Assembly (NCBI GenBank): GCA_033026295.1
Contig: CM065176.1
Location: 10,271,945-10,335,944 of the forward strand
Direction: 5' to 3'
Length of the DNA stretch: 64,000 bases
Source: Channa striata
Taxonomy: Eukaryota > Chordata > Actinopteri > Anabantiformes > Channidae
This document shows, piece after piece, positions 13,700 to 27,100 of the stretch (its first letter is position 1; each line of letters begins with the position of its first letter). Below the pieces are notes generated by a model. The model saw nothing but the letters and a program-made list of their open reading frames with translations. It ran no database searches and was not told the origin of the DNA. The position numbers and the translations under genes were made by a program.

Positions 13700-16430
13700 T
13701 CTTGAGTTCATTCTCACTTAGTGGCAGCTTTATTTTATATAGCAGCAGTGGGCTGGACACAGACAGCGCATAGGCTGACCAACTTTCAGGTGGACTTGAC
13801 AAGGATGAAGCTCCTCTCTTTTGCCACAGAATATGATTTTGCACGTTTTTGTAAAATACGCCTCTGTATGTTTGACCATCCATTCAGTAGTGGTCCGTAA
13901 TCTTAGTGGCAGCAAACACAAATGTCCATGCCAGTGTGTGCACACGTGCATGCAGCTACAGTTTCTTTAGCTTCCCCCCCCCCCCCGCTCATGCGTCTCC
14001 TCATGTCAGAAACTCTACGTCTATATATCTGTGAGCATGCTGACGACTAACATCCCCACTAATTCCACTTAAACCTAATAAAAGTTATTTATAGCTTTAG
14101 CACACTGAGGGAGAGGTTCTCAGGGGAATCACTTTCAGCCCAATCTGCGCTGAGCTTCTCCTCCTTACCATCCTCTCCTGCTGCCCCTTGGCCGAGCTCC
14201 ACCTTGGGGCCCCATTCAGGGCCCTGCTCCTTTAGGACAGGTGCAGACGGATGCCGACATGCGCAGCCCCTCCACACCAACCATCGAGCTTGCCCTCTCC
14301 ATTTACACCCTCGCCTTAAACATTTTGATTTGTGTGGCACTTTTATTTTAAATCAGGGCGCAGATAAAATCCATCAGACATACAGGTGTTAGCGCATGGT
14401 TTGTTAGGTGATGAAGTTACAGCATTGTGGATTTGGACAAGCTTTAGAGGTTCAGAGATTCATTATTATCAGTAAATTGATGTTGACAAAGTTCCATTTT
14501 ATTTCATGTTTTTTGTCAGAAAATCTGTGAACAATGATTCTGAGCAATTTAGGAATTTCTTTGTAAAGTCCACTTCACTGTAAAATCGTAGCAGAAATCC
14601 TCACCACCCATCAACCAGCATTTAGCAGGAGGACACAGACGTCCAATTATTTCTTTCTTCATTCACTGAATCATCGTGTAACGTTCAACCCAATTAGTTT
14701 AGTTTGGGGCATGACAGAAACTTACGTAAGTGCAGGGAAAACAAATTGTCCTGCCAAAGCCCGAATCAAGAATGACATAAATGATCTACACAGAGTAGGT
14801 GCAATGAGCACAAAGTTATTCTCCACTGTTAACGGCTATCGGTGATTATCGGCAGACTAAACGGCAACATCCCTGCTACTGTCTGAATGAACAGCTTATA
14901 AAACAGGATAGGCATCACTGGCTCTCCTCGTTTCTATCAGGGTGCTGCGGAGCAAGTGGCACATGAATTAAGCTGGTGACAAGCAGAGGTCGCAGATCTC
15001 TCCCAAAGTCTACTTTTAGAAAGTGCAAGTCAAGGTTTTAGGTTTCAGTGTCTGCTCTTGAGTGAATGGGTTTTCCAGCTTGCCAATTGGGTGTGCAGCT
15101 TAATGGCTTGTTGTCCCAAGCCAGCTGGTTCAAGTCTGTTGACTACGCTGTATGGAAATGCCATTGTTTTCCCCGAATGTGTTCCGAACAGAGAAGACAC
15201 GGACTTATTCCTCTGTACACGGATGATCTTCCGTAATGTACAAAGAGACAGGACAGTATGTTGTGCCTTTTGCTGAAGACATTGAATGCACAGACATGCA
15301 AAGGATTGGCACTGGAATCAATCCTTTTTCTCAAGTGGCCGGACCGCAGGTTCCCAGAGTGGATGAGGAGTACATTGACTTCAGGAATGCAATGCTGAAA
15401 TGTTAGCCTGCCATCGGAAGCCCGGGACAGGGTGACATCAGGGTGGGTGTCCCATTGTGGAGGTGTGTGGGTGTGTGTGTGTGTGGGGGGGAGTTAAAGC
15501 CTGAGCACATTTGGAAGACAGGAGCTGTCACATGTAGAGACTTCCTACTTAAGTCCTCTTTGGAAATCTGTCACCTTGAGATGCCTTTAATCTTCTTTGG
15601 TTTAATTTCAGTTGATCACTGAATAGAGGGAGAGTGTGGACCCAGCAGAGGGACGTATTCATACCCCCAGAGACAGAACTGGTTTCCGGTACCGTCCACT
15701 TGAGCCCAACCACCTGACCAGATTGGCAGGCTTTAGCATCCCTTTGACCAAGTAAACATTGATTTCATTTTCCTTTCAGAGTTAGATTTCTGATACAGAC
15801 GACAATCGAACAGCCTAAATAAAACAAAAAGAGAACTACCACTATATCCCAGCTCAATGCTAAACATTAGGGCAACTGATATTTAGTTACAGTTATGGCT
15901 AGCAGCCTCTTTTTTATTGTTACAATTGTAATACATGTTCATAATTTTCTAAGGAAGGTTCACTAATTAGAATTAACAGCGTCTACAGCCTCATCAAGCA
16001 GCTAGCATGGTTGTAAACTCTGTCTCATTTTCAGCGTTATAATCTATATGGCATTAATAGTGATTTAATATACAGCACCAATGTCAAGGACACATGCTGA
16101 TCCAATTCATCCATGTAGTGAATCCAGATAAGTCAAGCAATTCAAAAATGACTTGAAGGGGTCTGTTGCCCATTGTAAAAAGTAATATTAATTTTACACT
16201 GTTTACATGCACGTACAAATACATTTAATGCCATTGGTATCTGATGAAGAGCAAACTTCAGGTATAGAAGTTTGTAATCTTGGGATGTCAAAGATGAATT
16301 TTGCAATTAGCCCAGTAAAGAGAAAGTCTGTATTTGAATGACTTATTATTGGTGGTAAATAAAACGCTCTTCTCCAAGATGTATATTTAGTTAATTAGAA
16401 AAAAATATTGAAAAAGATCACTCAGTGATG
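13700..16430. other. Intergenic region between convergent genes
   Basis: This is the space between the 3' ends of the MYORG-like gene (plus) and cpt1a (minus). It holds a C-run near 13975 and a (GT)n tract near 15472. A GC-rich patch at 14089-14340 has an 83-codon minus-strand open frame rich in Glu, Gly and Lys; I do not recognise it and see no splice context for it. Nothing else was identified. Confidence 0.5.
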
Positions 16431-18107
16431 ATACAGCTGTGTGACATTCGCTTTATTGTTAAAACTTGTTTTGGTATATCAGCTGCATGCCTTTATACAC
16501 ATCTTAAATTAAAGGCAAACATATACAGCGTCATCTTCAAAATCCATGCAGCAGTGTAAACATGAGGTCTACTGAGAAAGAGTCATACAACTATATCATA
16601 CTGGCAAAGTCGAACAAAACTGTCAAAAACCAAGAGGAAGCATTTTGTCTGTTTCACTTCTTAAATCAACTTTAAGCTTTAACAGGCGCTTATCATTCAC
16701 CGCATTTAACTGGTAAGTACGTCTCAGTTTGTGGTTGTGAATAAAGTTAAAATGTGGAAAAAAATAAATAACGAACTGACACACACATAACAAAAATGCA
16801 TTCCTACACATGACAACCCTTCTGCCTTCTTAACAAACAACTTCCTACTGCAATGGAGAGAATCACAAGCAGTTCTGCACTTCATCTTGATTTGGCAATA
16901 TCCCTATGCTGTCACCAACAACAGAACCGAGGTCAAGGTAGTTAGGAGTTGGTTAGTTTGAACTAAACGGCAGTCATGGAGTGCACAATGTGGTTAAAGT
17001 ACAGTTAACCCACTCTTATACTTTTTTTAAACACACAAAAAAATAGTCAGTTTACTCCAGAATCACAACCAGCCTGCCTCAGTTACAGTAACAGCAAAGC
17101 CTGATATCACAGAACCTCATCAGGGTCACGTGTCGCTCTACTACGTCTCAACTTCTCTTCTACTGCTGCACATGTACATGCCAATATAAGCGCTATTCTT
17201 GCAACGGTTTAGCCAGCACCATACAATACTAGGCCAAGTTATTAAAACCTGAGTATGAATACAACAAACACGCACATATAACCATGGTCTGCCTTCATTA
17301 CTACATCATAAAATCATAGCAGCTAAAAAGACACCGACTGTGCACTTGAGTCAGACAATGGAAATCCATTGATTAGGCAGCTGCAACAAATGTTTACTGT
17401 GTTGATAACCAGAATCCCACCGAACAGGGTCACTCTCCAGATAAATGCTAAATTACTTTGTAAGTATGAACCAACAGTTTCCTCCTACGGGCTTATGATT
17501 ATTGATAAAAGTGTACAGCTTAGACCATCAGTTTAGGTAAAGCTGTATGAAACTGATTGACACCATGCAACGTGTAGGCTGTTTACATTTAACATCAGGT
17601 TGCTTTGGCAAGTTACACGACTCAAGTGCTATAACCGAAGAGACCAAAACAAACCTAACCAGCAAAAAGTATGATTGTTAAAAGTGAGACAGAACTAATA
17701 AAATTATTGCATCATCTCTCATCTTAAAATGTGGTTTAAATATTGGATGATGCTACCGAACAATTCTTCAGCTGAAATGTCCTGCTTTAGTAACACAGAC
17801 ATGATCACATAGTGTCTCTAACTTTCTAATCCCTTTCTTGACATTTTTAATTTCCGAGGGTCATTAAAACATTGATCTGTACACTCCTTGTACCCAATAC
17901 CACCAGACGCTCACCCTGTGTATACATACTGTACACAAACACCTAATATACTGACAATTTTCCAATATCTCTTAATTACCCTTATTTATGTAACATCAAT
18001 TAACTTAAAAATAACTCCAAAATTCAACATTTGTTTCTGTACAAGCTTAATGAAGGATATACACTTGTTAAAAACAACATGTGTTTTTAAACCGAGGGCC
18101 CGGGCGA
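16431..18107 (-). other. cpt1a: 3'UTR of cpt1a
   Basis: A noncoding AT-rich stretch runs from the stop codon at 18108-18110 to a minus-strand AATAAA (plus-strand TTTATT at 16452-16457). The 1.65 kb length is plausible for a CPT1 mRNA. The end point is inferred from the signal only. Confidence 0.55.
16452..16457 (-). terminator. cpt1a: Poly(A) signal AATAAA (minus strand)
   Basis: On the minus strand the sequence reads acAATAAAgcg. It is the most convincing canonical signal downstream of the cpt1a stop codon. Confidence 0.5.
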
Positions 18108-21100
18108 TCACTTGGCCTTATTTTCAAGCTGGAAAAGACTCAGAATGTCCAGCATGGCCTGTCTGATGTTGGCACCAAAACGGTGAGAGTCCTGAAAGGA
18201 TTACAAAAGACAAGAGAGAAATTTTCAAAAACCCTTTTCATAGAAAACATGATATGTGTTGAAGTTAGAAAACTGGTGAACTTACAGTCTCGGGGCTCGA
18301 GTGTTTGCTGGAGATGTGGAAGTTGATCAGGTTCTCTCCAACAATGATGTAGGAGACACCATAACCATCATCAGCCACCTTGAGGACACAAGACGGGAAA
18401 AATGAATTTTTAAAGACCAGTTTTATCATGTGCTATGCAATCCCTGCATAATCATTTCTCAATTGCAGAAAAACTTTTAACTTTTTGACTTAATCTTAAA
18501 AAAAAAAGAGACTGTCAGTAGACCCACCGGACCAAATCCGCCACCAGAGGATGCGTATTCTGGGTGTCTGACCAGGTCAAACAGCTCGAGCTGCTGCATA
18601 GGGGTCTGACTGGTGGACAGCCTCCAAGGCTCAGACAGGACCTACACACAGAGATTACACATGATAATGTTATTCCAGTAATAACAGAAATATTTCTTTC
18701 TGCCACGCAGTGGAAATTATGTAACAGGTTTTACTCAAATACACAAAATATCACAGATGAAATCTAATTGTGAATTTATACTCTTGCAGAACCTGTACAC
18801 TGCTTAAAACTTGTATTAAATAAGATGGTAGGATAGCGAAAGCAAATCTATCCTGCAACACTCAGGAGGATTTGATAGAATGACTTTGAATACTTGTAAA
18901 CTTTGTAGGTCTAAATTAAGTGTTTGATATAGAATATGTATTGGCTTTACTGCGGAGCTTACTGAAAAAAATCTTGTTGTATTAATAATTTCTCTGCTTG
19001 TCGAGTCCTGGACAAATTCAGGGTGATTCGTTTTAAAAAAGCAATTCTGAGACAAACTGTGGAACTCTGCCTTTTATACCATAAAACTCAACTTTTAACA
19101 CTGTATGAAATAATGAGACAATGGAGACAGGCCCAGCTCTTTGCAGTTTCACTGGGACAATATGACACTGGTGCCGGCAATTTACAAATCCAAAGCAACA
19201 ACTTCAGGGTCAGAAATCTCCCATTAGCTCATACCTCCTTAAGAAAGGGAGAGTCTTCTCCGAGGTATTTGGACACCACATAGAGACAGAAGAGATGGCG
19301 ATCAATGCCCTCTCCGGTCATTGCCAGGCGATACAAGCTTTGGTGCTTCTCTGCTGCCACTTTGAGCAACCTGAGGCGCTCTTCTCTCTGAATGGACAGG
19401 AGGAAGACAAAAGTGAAACGTGACAAAGTGTCCAGGAGCGGAGCACTGGACTGAAAATTAAACAGTCACTAATGGTAGCGTTGCAACTGGATGTGGCTGT
19501 AACTTAGCCTTACAGTCTCATCTCTGATCATGGAACGGACAAATGCACAGCTCTCATTGGTGCAGGAGCGCACGGTTTCTGTTCTGCCCTCACGGAACAA
19601 GCGTGTCATGGAGGCTTCGTATGTCAGGCAGAATTTCCCTTTGTCCTTTTGAGAGAGAGAGAATATAGGCAAGCATTAAATATAGAAATCTGAGGAAGCT
19701 GTTTTACTAACTGCCCACACTGTGTTCTCCATGATCAAATAAAGTGCAAAAAATAAAATTTTAATGATAAAAAACAGCCTCAACTGTGTTTTCAATAACT
19801 TTTTCTTTGAAGCTGTTTGACTGGCTTCAGTGTAAGTTGTGGCTGCCCTCTGCTGGACGGTAAGTGTGACTGCACTACATGTCCATCACAAGAAGTTTCA
19901 CCCAAGAATGTCATACTTAAATCATATCAATTGTAATCTTCTTCAACATAATATGCTCATTTCACTAGCTTTAAAAATAATTGAATGAAAAAGATTAATT
20001 ATTCCTACTACACTTGCAACAGTACTAATTACAACAAGGTAAAACATTACTATGAGCAGTTTGTGTTACTGTGTTAGTGAAATTAATACTTTCAATTGTT
20101 AGGAAGTTCAAGTCAGTAAGTTAGTTAGTTTATTTTGCTGGAGGATGAATGTACTAACCCTGTAATGGGCCAGCTGCAGGGCAATCTGGATGAAGGCATC
20201 AGGACTGGTGCGGCACTTCTTAATCAGACCCTTACCAAAGTCAGTGAACGGGAAACTGTGACAGTCCACGTCTTCTGCCAGAGCCCTGGCTACAGTGAGA
20301 GAACTCTGGATGGCCTCCTGGCACTAGAGGAAGTGGTAGGTTCGATTAAGTAGGCGTGACACGGCATCACTGACAACCTCTTCATAAGGCTACGCTGTTA
20401 AGAAACAATAACTAACAAATACTGGGCTATAATTTATTAAACTAATTTATGAGTTTTATATTGAAAATATAGAAGATCCGCCAGATAATCCACATGATTA
20501 CCACTAAACATTGATGCACATGGATCAAGCTTCCAGCAGAGGGAAGCAAAGGCCTGAGTATCAAACCTCAGGTGAAATGCAGTAACATGAGAGCTGTTCT
20601 GGCACTTACTTCAGCAGGGATATCCCACTGCAGCCTCATAGGGCCTGGGAGGTTGGGGTGGGGTTCCCCACAGCAGTGACCATCCTCAGTATATCCCAGT
20701 TTAGGGTCCATGGACAGCACATGCTTAAAAACAAGTCAACTTTACACATCATGTTAATGTCTAATTAAGACATTAGACATTAACTTGACTGATTTGCTTC
20801 TGCAATTACTTAATAAATATTCCTTGTTTCATTAGTTACCCTCCCCACATAAGGGGTGAAACACAGACACAAAAATCTGGTTTTATGATAATGCTAAATG
20901 GTAGATAATTCATTTTAAAATACTTACAAAATTATATTTAATACATGGCTTATATTAATTCAAAAAATTAATTCAGCGAAAAGCTGAATTGATTTACCTC
21001 CCACAGGTGACCAACAATTGGAGCATCTGCCCAGGAATGCTCTGCGTTCAATCCCATTGTGCCATTCTTGAAAATGATCATGTTAAAGGACTTGTCGAAC

Positions 21101-24100
21101 CACCTGAAAAAAAAACGGTTAATTAACAGCCTTTGTTTAAATTTTTTTAAATCCTACGCCCCTCCAAAACTCGCAAACACCTTTTCAAAACTGACAACAA
21201 AACATCAAGCATATCTTTCCCACCTGTCGTAGCAATTTCCGTGGAGCAGGGACTTGGAATAACTGCCCAGCGACTTGACTGGGTTGTTTGCATCGTAGCG
21301 CTGCTCACTGTCATCCAGGGTTACAAAGAAGGCGGCCTTCTCTATGGCGTCCAGGGACTGCTTGTTCTTTCCCCGACTAAAGAAGGTTTCGCGGGCCTTT
21401 GCCCATGGAGTCCTGCAGAATATTCAAGGAGAAAACATTCGGTATTGATATTATGTTACAAAACATGTGTAAATTGACTGTCAATGGCAGATTTTTATTA
21501 TTTTGCAGTTGGTTCACGCAGACTTGATTTTGTGGGTATAAAAGTCTAACAGATGCATTAGTAATTACAGCGTAACTACTGCATACTGCTTTCTAGAAAA
21601 GTAAGAGAGACTAAGGATTTTCCTTAAATTATTGTGTTCACACCAAACTTTCTAAAAATAAAACTGATTTGAGGCAGTTCAATAAAGATCAATGCTCCAA
21701 AGTGCAGGTCTAACCCACAGCTACAGGAAGTTCTAGCTTGTTACTGCTGCCAATGGAAATTGCAAACACTGTTACTTCTATTTCTCACAACTGTATTACC
21801 ACCACATACTTTGACCACAGTGTTGATTTCTCATTGGCAAAATGTCCCACTGGCAACATATTTCAGGTACTATTTTTTTTTTGTCAAACTTGAAGATAGT
21901 TTGAAAACTGAATAAATACTTCAAGTTATTACCTCACTAAAACAACCAATAATTTAAACTATATAATTAATAATCGCAATAAACTGGCTGCAGCTCGCTC
22001 CGTTATGCCACCCACCTGTCTCCTGCAGTAAGTGCAGCTAATCTCTCTTCTCCCGGCTGGGGTTCAGAATCATCAGCCAGGATCCTCTCCATCTGCTGTT
22101 CTATTTCCCGTGGCAACAGCAGCCGCCCATCGTAAAACATCCACACCTTGAAGAATCGGCCCTTATGGTACACAGCTATGTGTTTGCTCTCGTTCATGTG
22201 CTGAAGGGTGTCTAGAAGACATTATACAGAAGGAGACAGGACGACAGAGAGAGCAGGATGGTTGGAAGAGTGTAGGGGCGGTGTCAGCGACAGGACATTT
22301 ATGTGATGCAACGCACAATTTAACAAAGAACGTAAAAGGCTTTTGCTACGAACCCTTTTGTTAAAACAAAATAAGAAAGGCAGCCATTTAGAGTAAAGTA
22401 TGGACGTCACAGCATTTCATTTCTGCGAGTAAAAGTGTTAGTAACCTGTTGTTATTCAAAGAGATTTATGTAGAGAGCTTAATATTAAATTTTTTTGTTA
22501 ACATCCTTTTAAGTTCTATTTACCAGAATAAGGAAAAAAAACACTTTAATTCACTGTGACAGCCTCCAGTTAACTAAACTAAACCAGCTTGAAATGGGAA
22601 GTGTACAAAATGAGATGAACAGGGAGAGAAGTTTGGGAACAGGACAGTGGTTTGGAATTTAATGAACTGAGCAATGCTTGTTTGAGCAACGCTGGGCACC
22701 ACTGAGAGGAACCAATTCGATAACACCATTCACATCTTGGATTAAAAATGATTAAACTGTTTTGGTGATGTCGAGTTCAAACAAGCATTGCTCTTGTTAC
22801 ATGCAAGACACAGGAAACAATCCCAACAACAGACTCCTACGCACGTAAAACTTAGTGGACTTACAGTACGGACACATCCAGCAATGGGAACGAATATTAG
22901 GACAGATTAGCATTTTATCATTTAAACAAATAGTTTATTTTCTAATCCAGTATCGCATTTTTATTTAAAAAAACTAAAAAAAAAAAATTGTATCCTGTTA
23001 TGTCAACTAATCCCCCTAGTCAAACTTGACAAGCAACTTAAAATAACTGTTATACTTTGATTACTTTTACAATAATCATAATTCCAATGATTATCTTATA
23101 CATTTAAGTTAATTAACCATTAGGTAATTCATTTCGGAAAGAGATAAAAGCAGGATATCTGGTGTCTAATGTCTTATTAATGAACATGTTTAGTGTTGCT
23201 TTGCCAGCTGGTGGGTCGGTCATTTGGCCTCTAAATTAATGGCTTTCACGTTTCCCGTATTAGAAAGTCCTTTCCACACTGAGCGCGACTGTGACTGAAC
23301 AACAATAAATGTTTCCACAATTTTCAGGATTCTTTGTCATTTTACGCCCTAACTTAACCATATAATTAGTTTGCTTTCTCAAGTTCAAACACTACATTTC
23401 AGTCACATGCAAATTAGTATTTGACATGTGCATAAACTAGCACACATGCATTAATTATTTCACTAGGGTCAGATTATTTCTTCTTCAAAACAGACGGACA
23501 AAATGTCCCAAGGAGAAGTACAACAGGAGTAGTGTGGAGGAGGCGGCACTACTAAAGACTCTACCTGTTTCTACACCTGGGACACGAGTGGTGTTGAACA
23601 TACGCTCGTATTGGGCTGAGCACATTGGAATAGATTGTAGAAGCATGAGCTGAAAAGCAAAAGGGGAGAGTCAGAGATGACAAACTAATTCATGGAAATC
23701 CCCAGGGAACAGTAGACACACACACACAAACGTACACGTAACGTATACTACAGGGACACGAGCATAAATGAAGTGGAGAGGGAGCGATGACGATTGGTTT
23801 GAGAGGTAGTCTTAGAGCAGGAGAGACCTCAGAAGGCTGCCAGAGGAGGAGACATGAGCAGGGTCCAGAAACCAGTGGCCTGCCGCCTCAATGCCAGCAG
23901 CAAAGCCCTGATGCGACAGAAAAAGCGGAATTTAAAAATGTAGATACTTTGAAGATATGGACTTGAATACTGAATACTTTAAGCCAATAATTGGTTTCAG
24001 AGCTGTGCTGCTGACAATGGGTCTGGGAGTCAGGGTTTCCTACGACTGTCGCCGTGGCAGTGAGTAGGGTTACAAGGCGGAGGGAAGGGGGGTCAGAGGG

Positions 24101-27100
24101 CACGCCGAAGAGGTGCCCTCCTCTTACCTGTCTCCAAACCAGGGATGCGGGTGGTGTTAAACATCCGCTCCCATTGAGATGAACACAGAGGAACCTTGTT
24201 CGCCAGCAAGTATATCTAACGCAGCGTCCAACACAGCGAAGGGACAAAAAAGTGAAAGACAGACAACCAAATGTGAGTGTGTTACAGACGAGCTCATGCA
24301 TTGGTGTTGTATATATACAGTCAGTGTTTGCAAGAGAACAGTGTGTGTTTATGCAACATGTTGTAGAATGTAGGTCAGTAGTGTGCAAGGGTATAAAGGA
24401 TCTGCACTTGAGCGTCATGCAGGCTAGTGAAGGACAAGGACCGGTCCTGGTAGACCTGTGAATCAAATCTCCAGCAATAATTACGCTTTAGTGTCCAAGC
24501 CTTCTGAAAAAAACGCGTGATCTCATTTTCCTGGTGTTAACAGCCGTATCATATCAAATCAAGCTAAAGGCTCAGTGCACTGCTCATTCCAAAGTCAAGA
24601 GTTAGTCAAAGTGAGCAGAGATCAATAACACATAATCGATGGCCACAACAGCAAAACAGCTGGACAGCAAACTTGCTCTGCAGTACAAAGAGGAGGTTTG
24701 AAAGATAAGCACTGACTTTACAGCAAATTCATTTTTAATGAGAAAGTTAAACATTAATTTTTAATATGTTCTTATGTTTATGTTACATTATCTTAATGTA
24801 TCGTCACAACTTATTTAATATACAAACACTGTGCAGAGTAAGTAAAAGTGGGTCACACAGAAGCTCTGTACTTACTGGCTTGATCTGGGCTCTGTCCAGT
24901 TTTCTCCTGTAGAGCATGATGGCATGGAGGGTATTACCTGCCCTGGCAGCCTGGATGGAGGTGGGGAACACGTACAGGAAATCCTGGAGAAAAGGGACAA
25001 TAATAGTAATAAACAACTGACATTACAAATATCATATACCACATAAATAGTGCCCTTCATAACCTGTTTATTAAGACCATATACATGTGTTTCTCCAGTG
25101 ACTTCACTAACATTATTTTTGTAAGGTTTCTTTGTAAGCAAGAATAGAGATGCATTTTGTTTAAGGTGCAAAATTTGCATTTATACTATCTACTTGATAA
25201 TTCAACACAAATAAACAAAAACAACAACAACAACAACAGGTCCATGACTGTGTCTACCAACACTGACCAAAATTTTCCCTTCTGCAGTAACATCTAATCT
25301 GCCTCAGCCATTCAGGCCGAAACACACAAACGGAATGTGGGTTTGCGCCTCTGACAAACACTTAGTGCTGGATAATTATCCCCTTGAGTTTACAGGGTCC
25401 ATGATCATAAATCGGACAAAGGCTTGGAGACATCAAATTGTACGCCAACACATTCAGTAATATGGTAATTGCAGCTTTGTCACACAATGTGCCTATAAAA
25501 CACTGCAAACCGTTTATAATCGTGTGTGTGTGTGTGGACATGTCTTTATAGCCTTCTGTGGACAAATTTTGGTTCAGTACTATTTTGTGAGGACATTTTG
25601 GTTGTTGTGAGGATATTCTAACTGGTCCACAACACTCCAATAGGCTTTTTGAGGGTCAAGACCTTATTCGTGAACAAGACAAAATTAAATTTTCGTCTGA
25701 GTCGATGGTTAATATGTTGTCTGGTTTCTGGTTTACCTGAAATCAAAGATCACGGACGTTTCAAGTCCACATTGCGTGCAGATATACAATTAAATGTGAT
25801 TTAAACCAATTTGTGGTGGGGCAAAACATAAATCAATGCTTGGAAGACATTACAGACAGTTACGTTTATTTTTTACTTGCTTAATTGGATACCTGCATGA
25901 CAAATTCCAATAGCCGGGCCATAGACTTCATGTGTTAATGTCGATCACAGTAATGGCTTTTTGACTTTTACAAGCACAACTTTGGTTCTTAGGTTGATAA
26001 GCAGCAGCCAAGTGAAAGTGATTTAAAGACTAGAGAGAAAAGACTATTTGGATGCTTTGAAATGGGTTGGTGGGTGGAGAGGATTTATAATTGCTGTTTT
26101 AATTTTTACATGGTAAAACCAAAATGCACAAGACTGTGCTTAAAACCTTGTGGAGGGCACAGATTAGATTTAAGTAGCAGGAAACACTAATATGTTTTTA
26201 CTGCAAAGTTCTCCTAAAAACATGCAAGACTTTAATCCAAGCCCAATTTGTGGGAAGAAACCTGGATGTACATTCTTTTATTAATTATAAAATGTCCCAC
26301 ATCATCAGTTAAATAAACGAAACACAGTGGAGTGTTATACACCTTTGTATAACACACAGATGTGTTTTCAGGCATAGTCATATGACGGATGTATCTCCAG
26401 TTTTAAAACAAACACACACAACCAAACAACCGGGGGATCTATATGAAAAGGCACGTTACATAATCTCTAAACAACAGGCTAAAAAATTGCTTGCAAACAA
26501 GATACTCAGGTAGAAATTTCTTACCATGGCGTAATAGTTGCTGTTTACCATGATAGGTGCACGGCCTCTAAGATAAATGTATTCTTCCCACCAGTCACTG
26601 ACCTGTGCAGCATACAGAGAGGGAGAGGAAAAAGGAACAAGGGGTGACATTACTGGATTCATTTTTTCTTCAAATTTTGAAGATCAATTAAGACCCAAAA
26701 CTATACTCATAAGAGAGGGAAAAAAAAACATTGACTCACATAGTTGGAGGCCCACCAAGATTTTAGTTTGAGATACCACTGCAGCCTAGGTCCCAGGTTC
26801 TTCTCAAAGTCTTTAGTCAACGCCGTCATTCGCTCATACTTCCCGTCGTCCATCAGTGGGCGTACTGACTCCAGGTACTGTGTGCATGCAGGAATACAAA
26901 GTGACAAAAAGTGAAATATGGGCAAATTCCAAAAAGGAGCAAGCAGATAAAGCAGCAAAACTGCTTGACTACTGTTTCTTTACCAACAGATAATGACAAG
27001 CAGGATGTTTATTTAGTGGCTCTTGGTCAAAACAGTCCAAAGACAAGGAAGACGAAGACATTTGTAAATGAGCACAAATGGAAAACCTGCACTTTTGGAG

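Noticed and set aside
23888..24466. 192-codon minus-strand open frame spanning exon 8A
   Set aside because: It reads exon 8A in the wrong frame and crosses its splice sites. It is rich in Cys, Thr and Ser with no homology, and the true frame gives the conserved CPT1 sequence.
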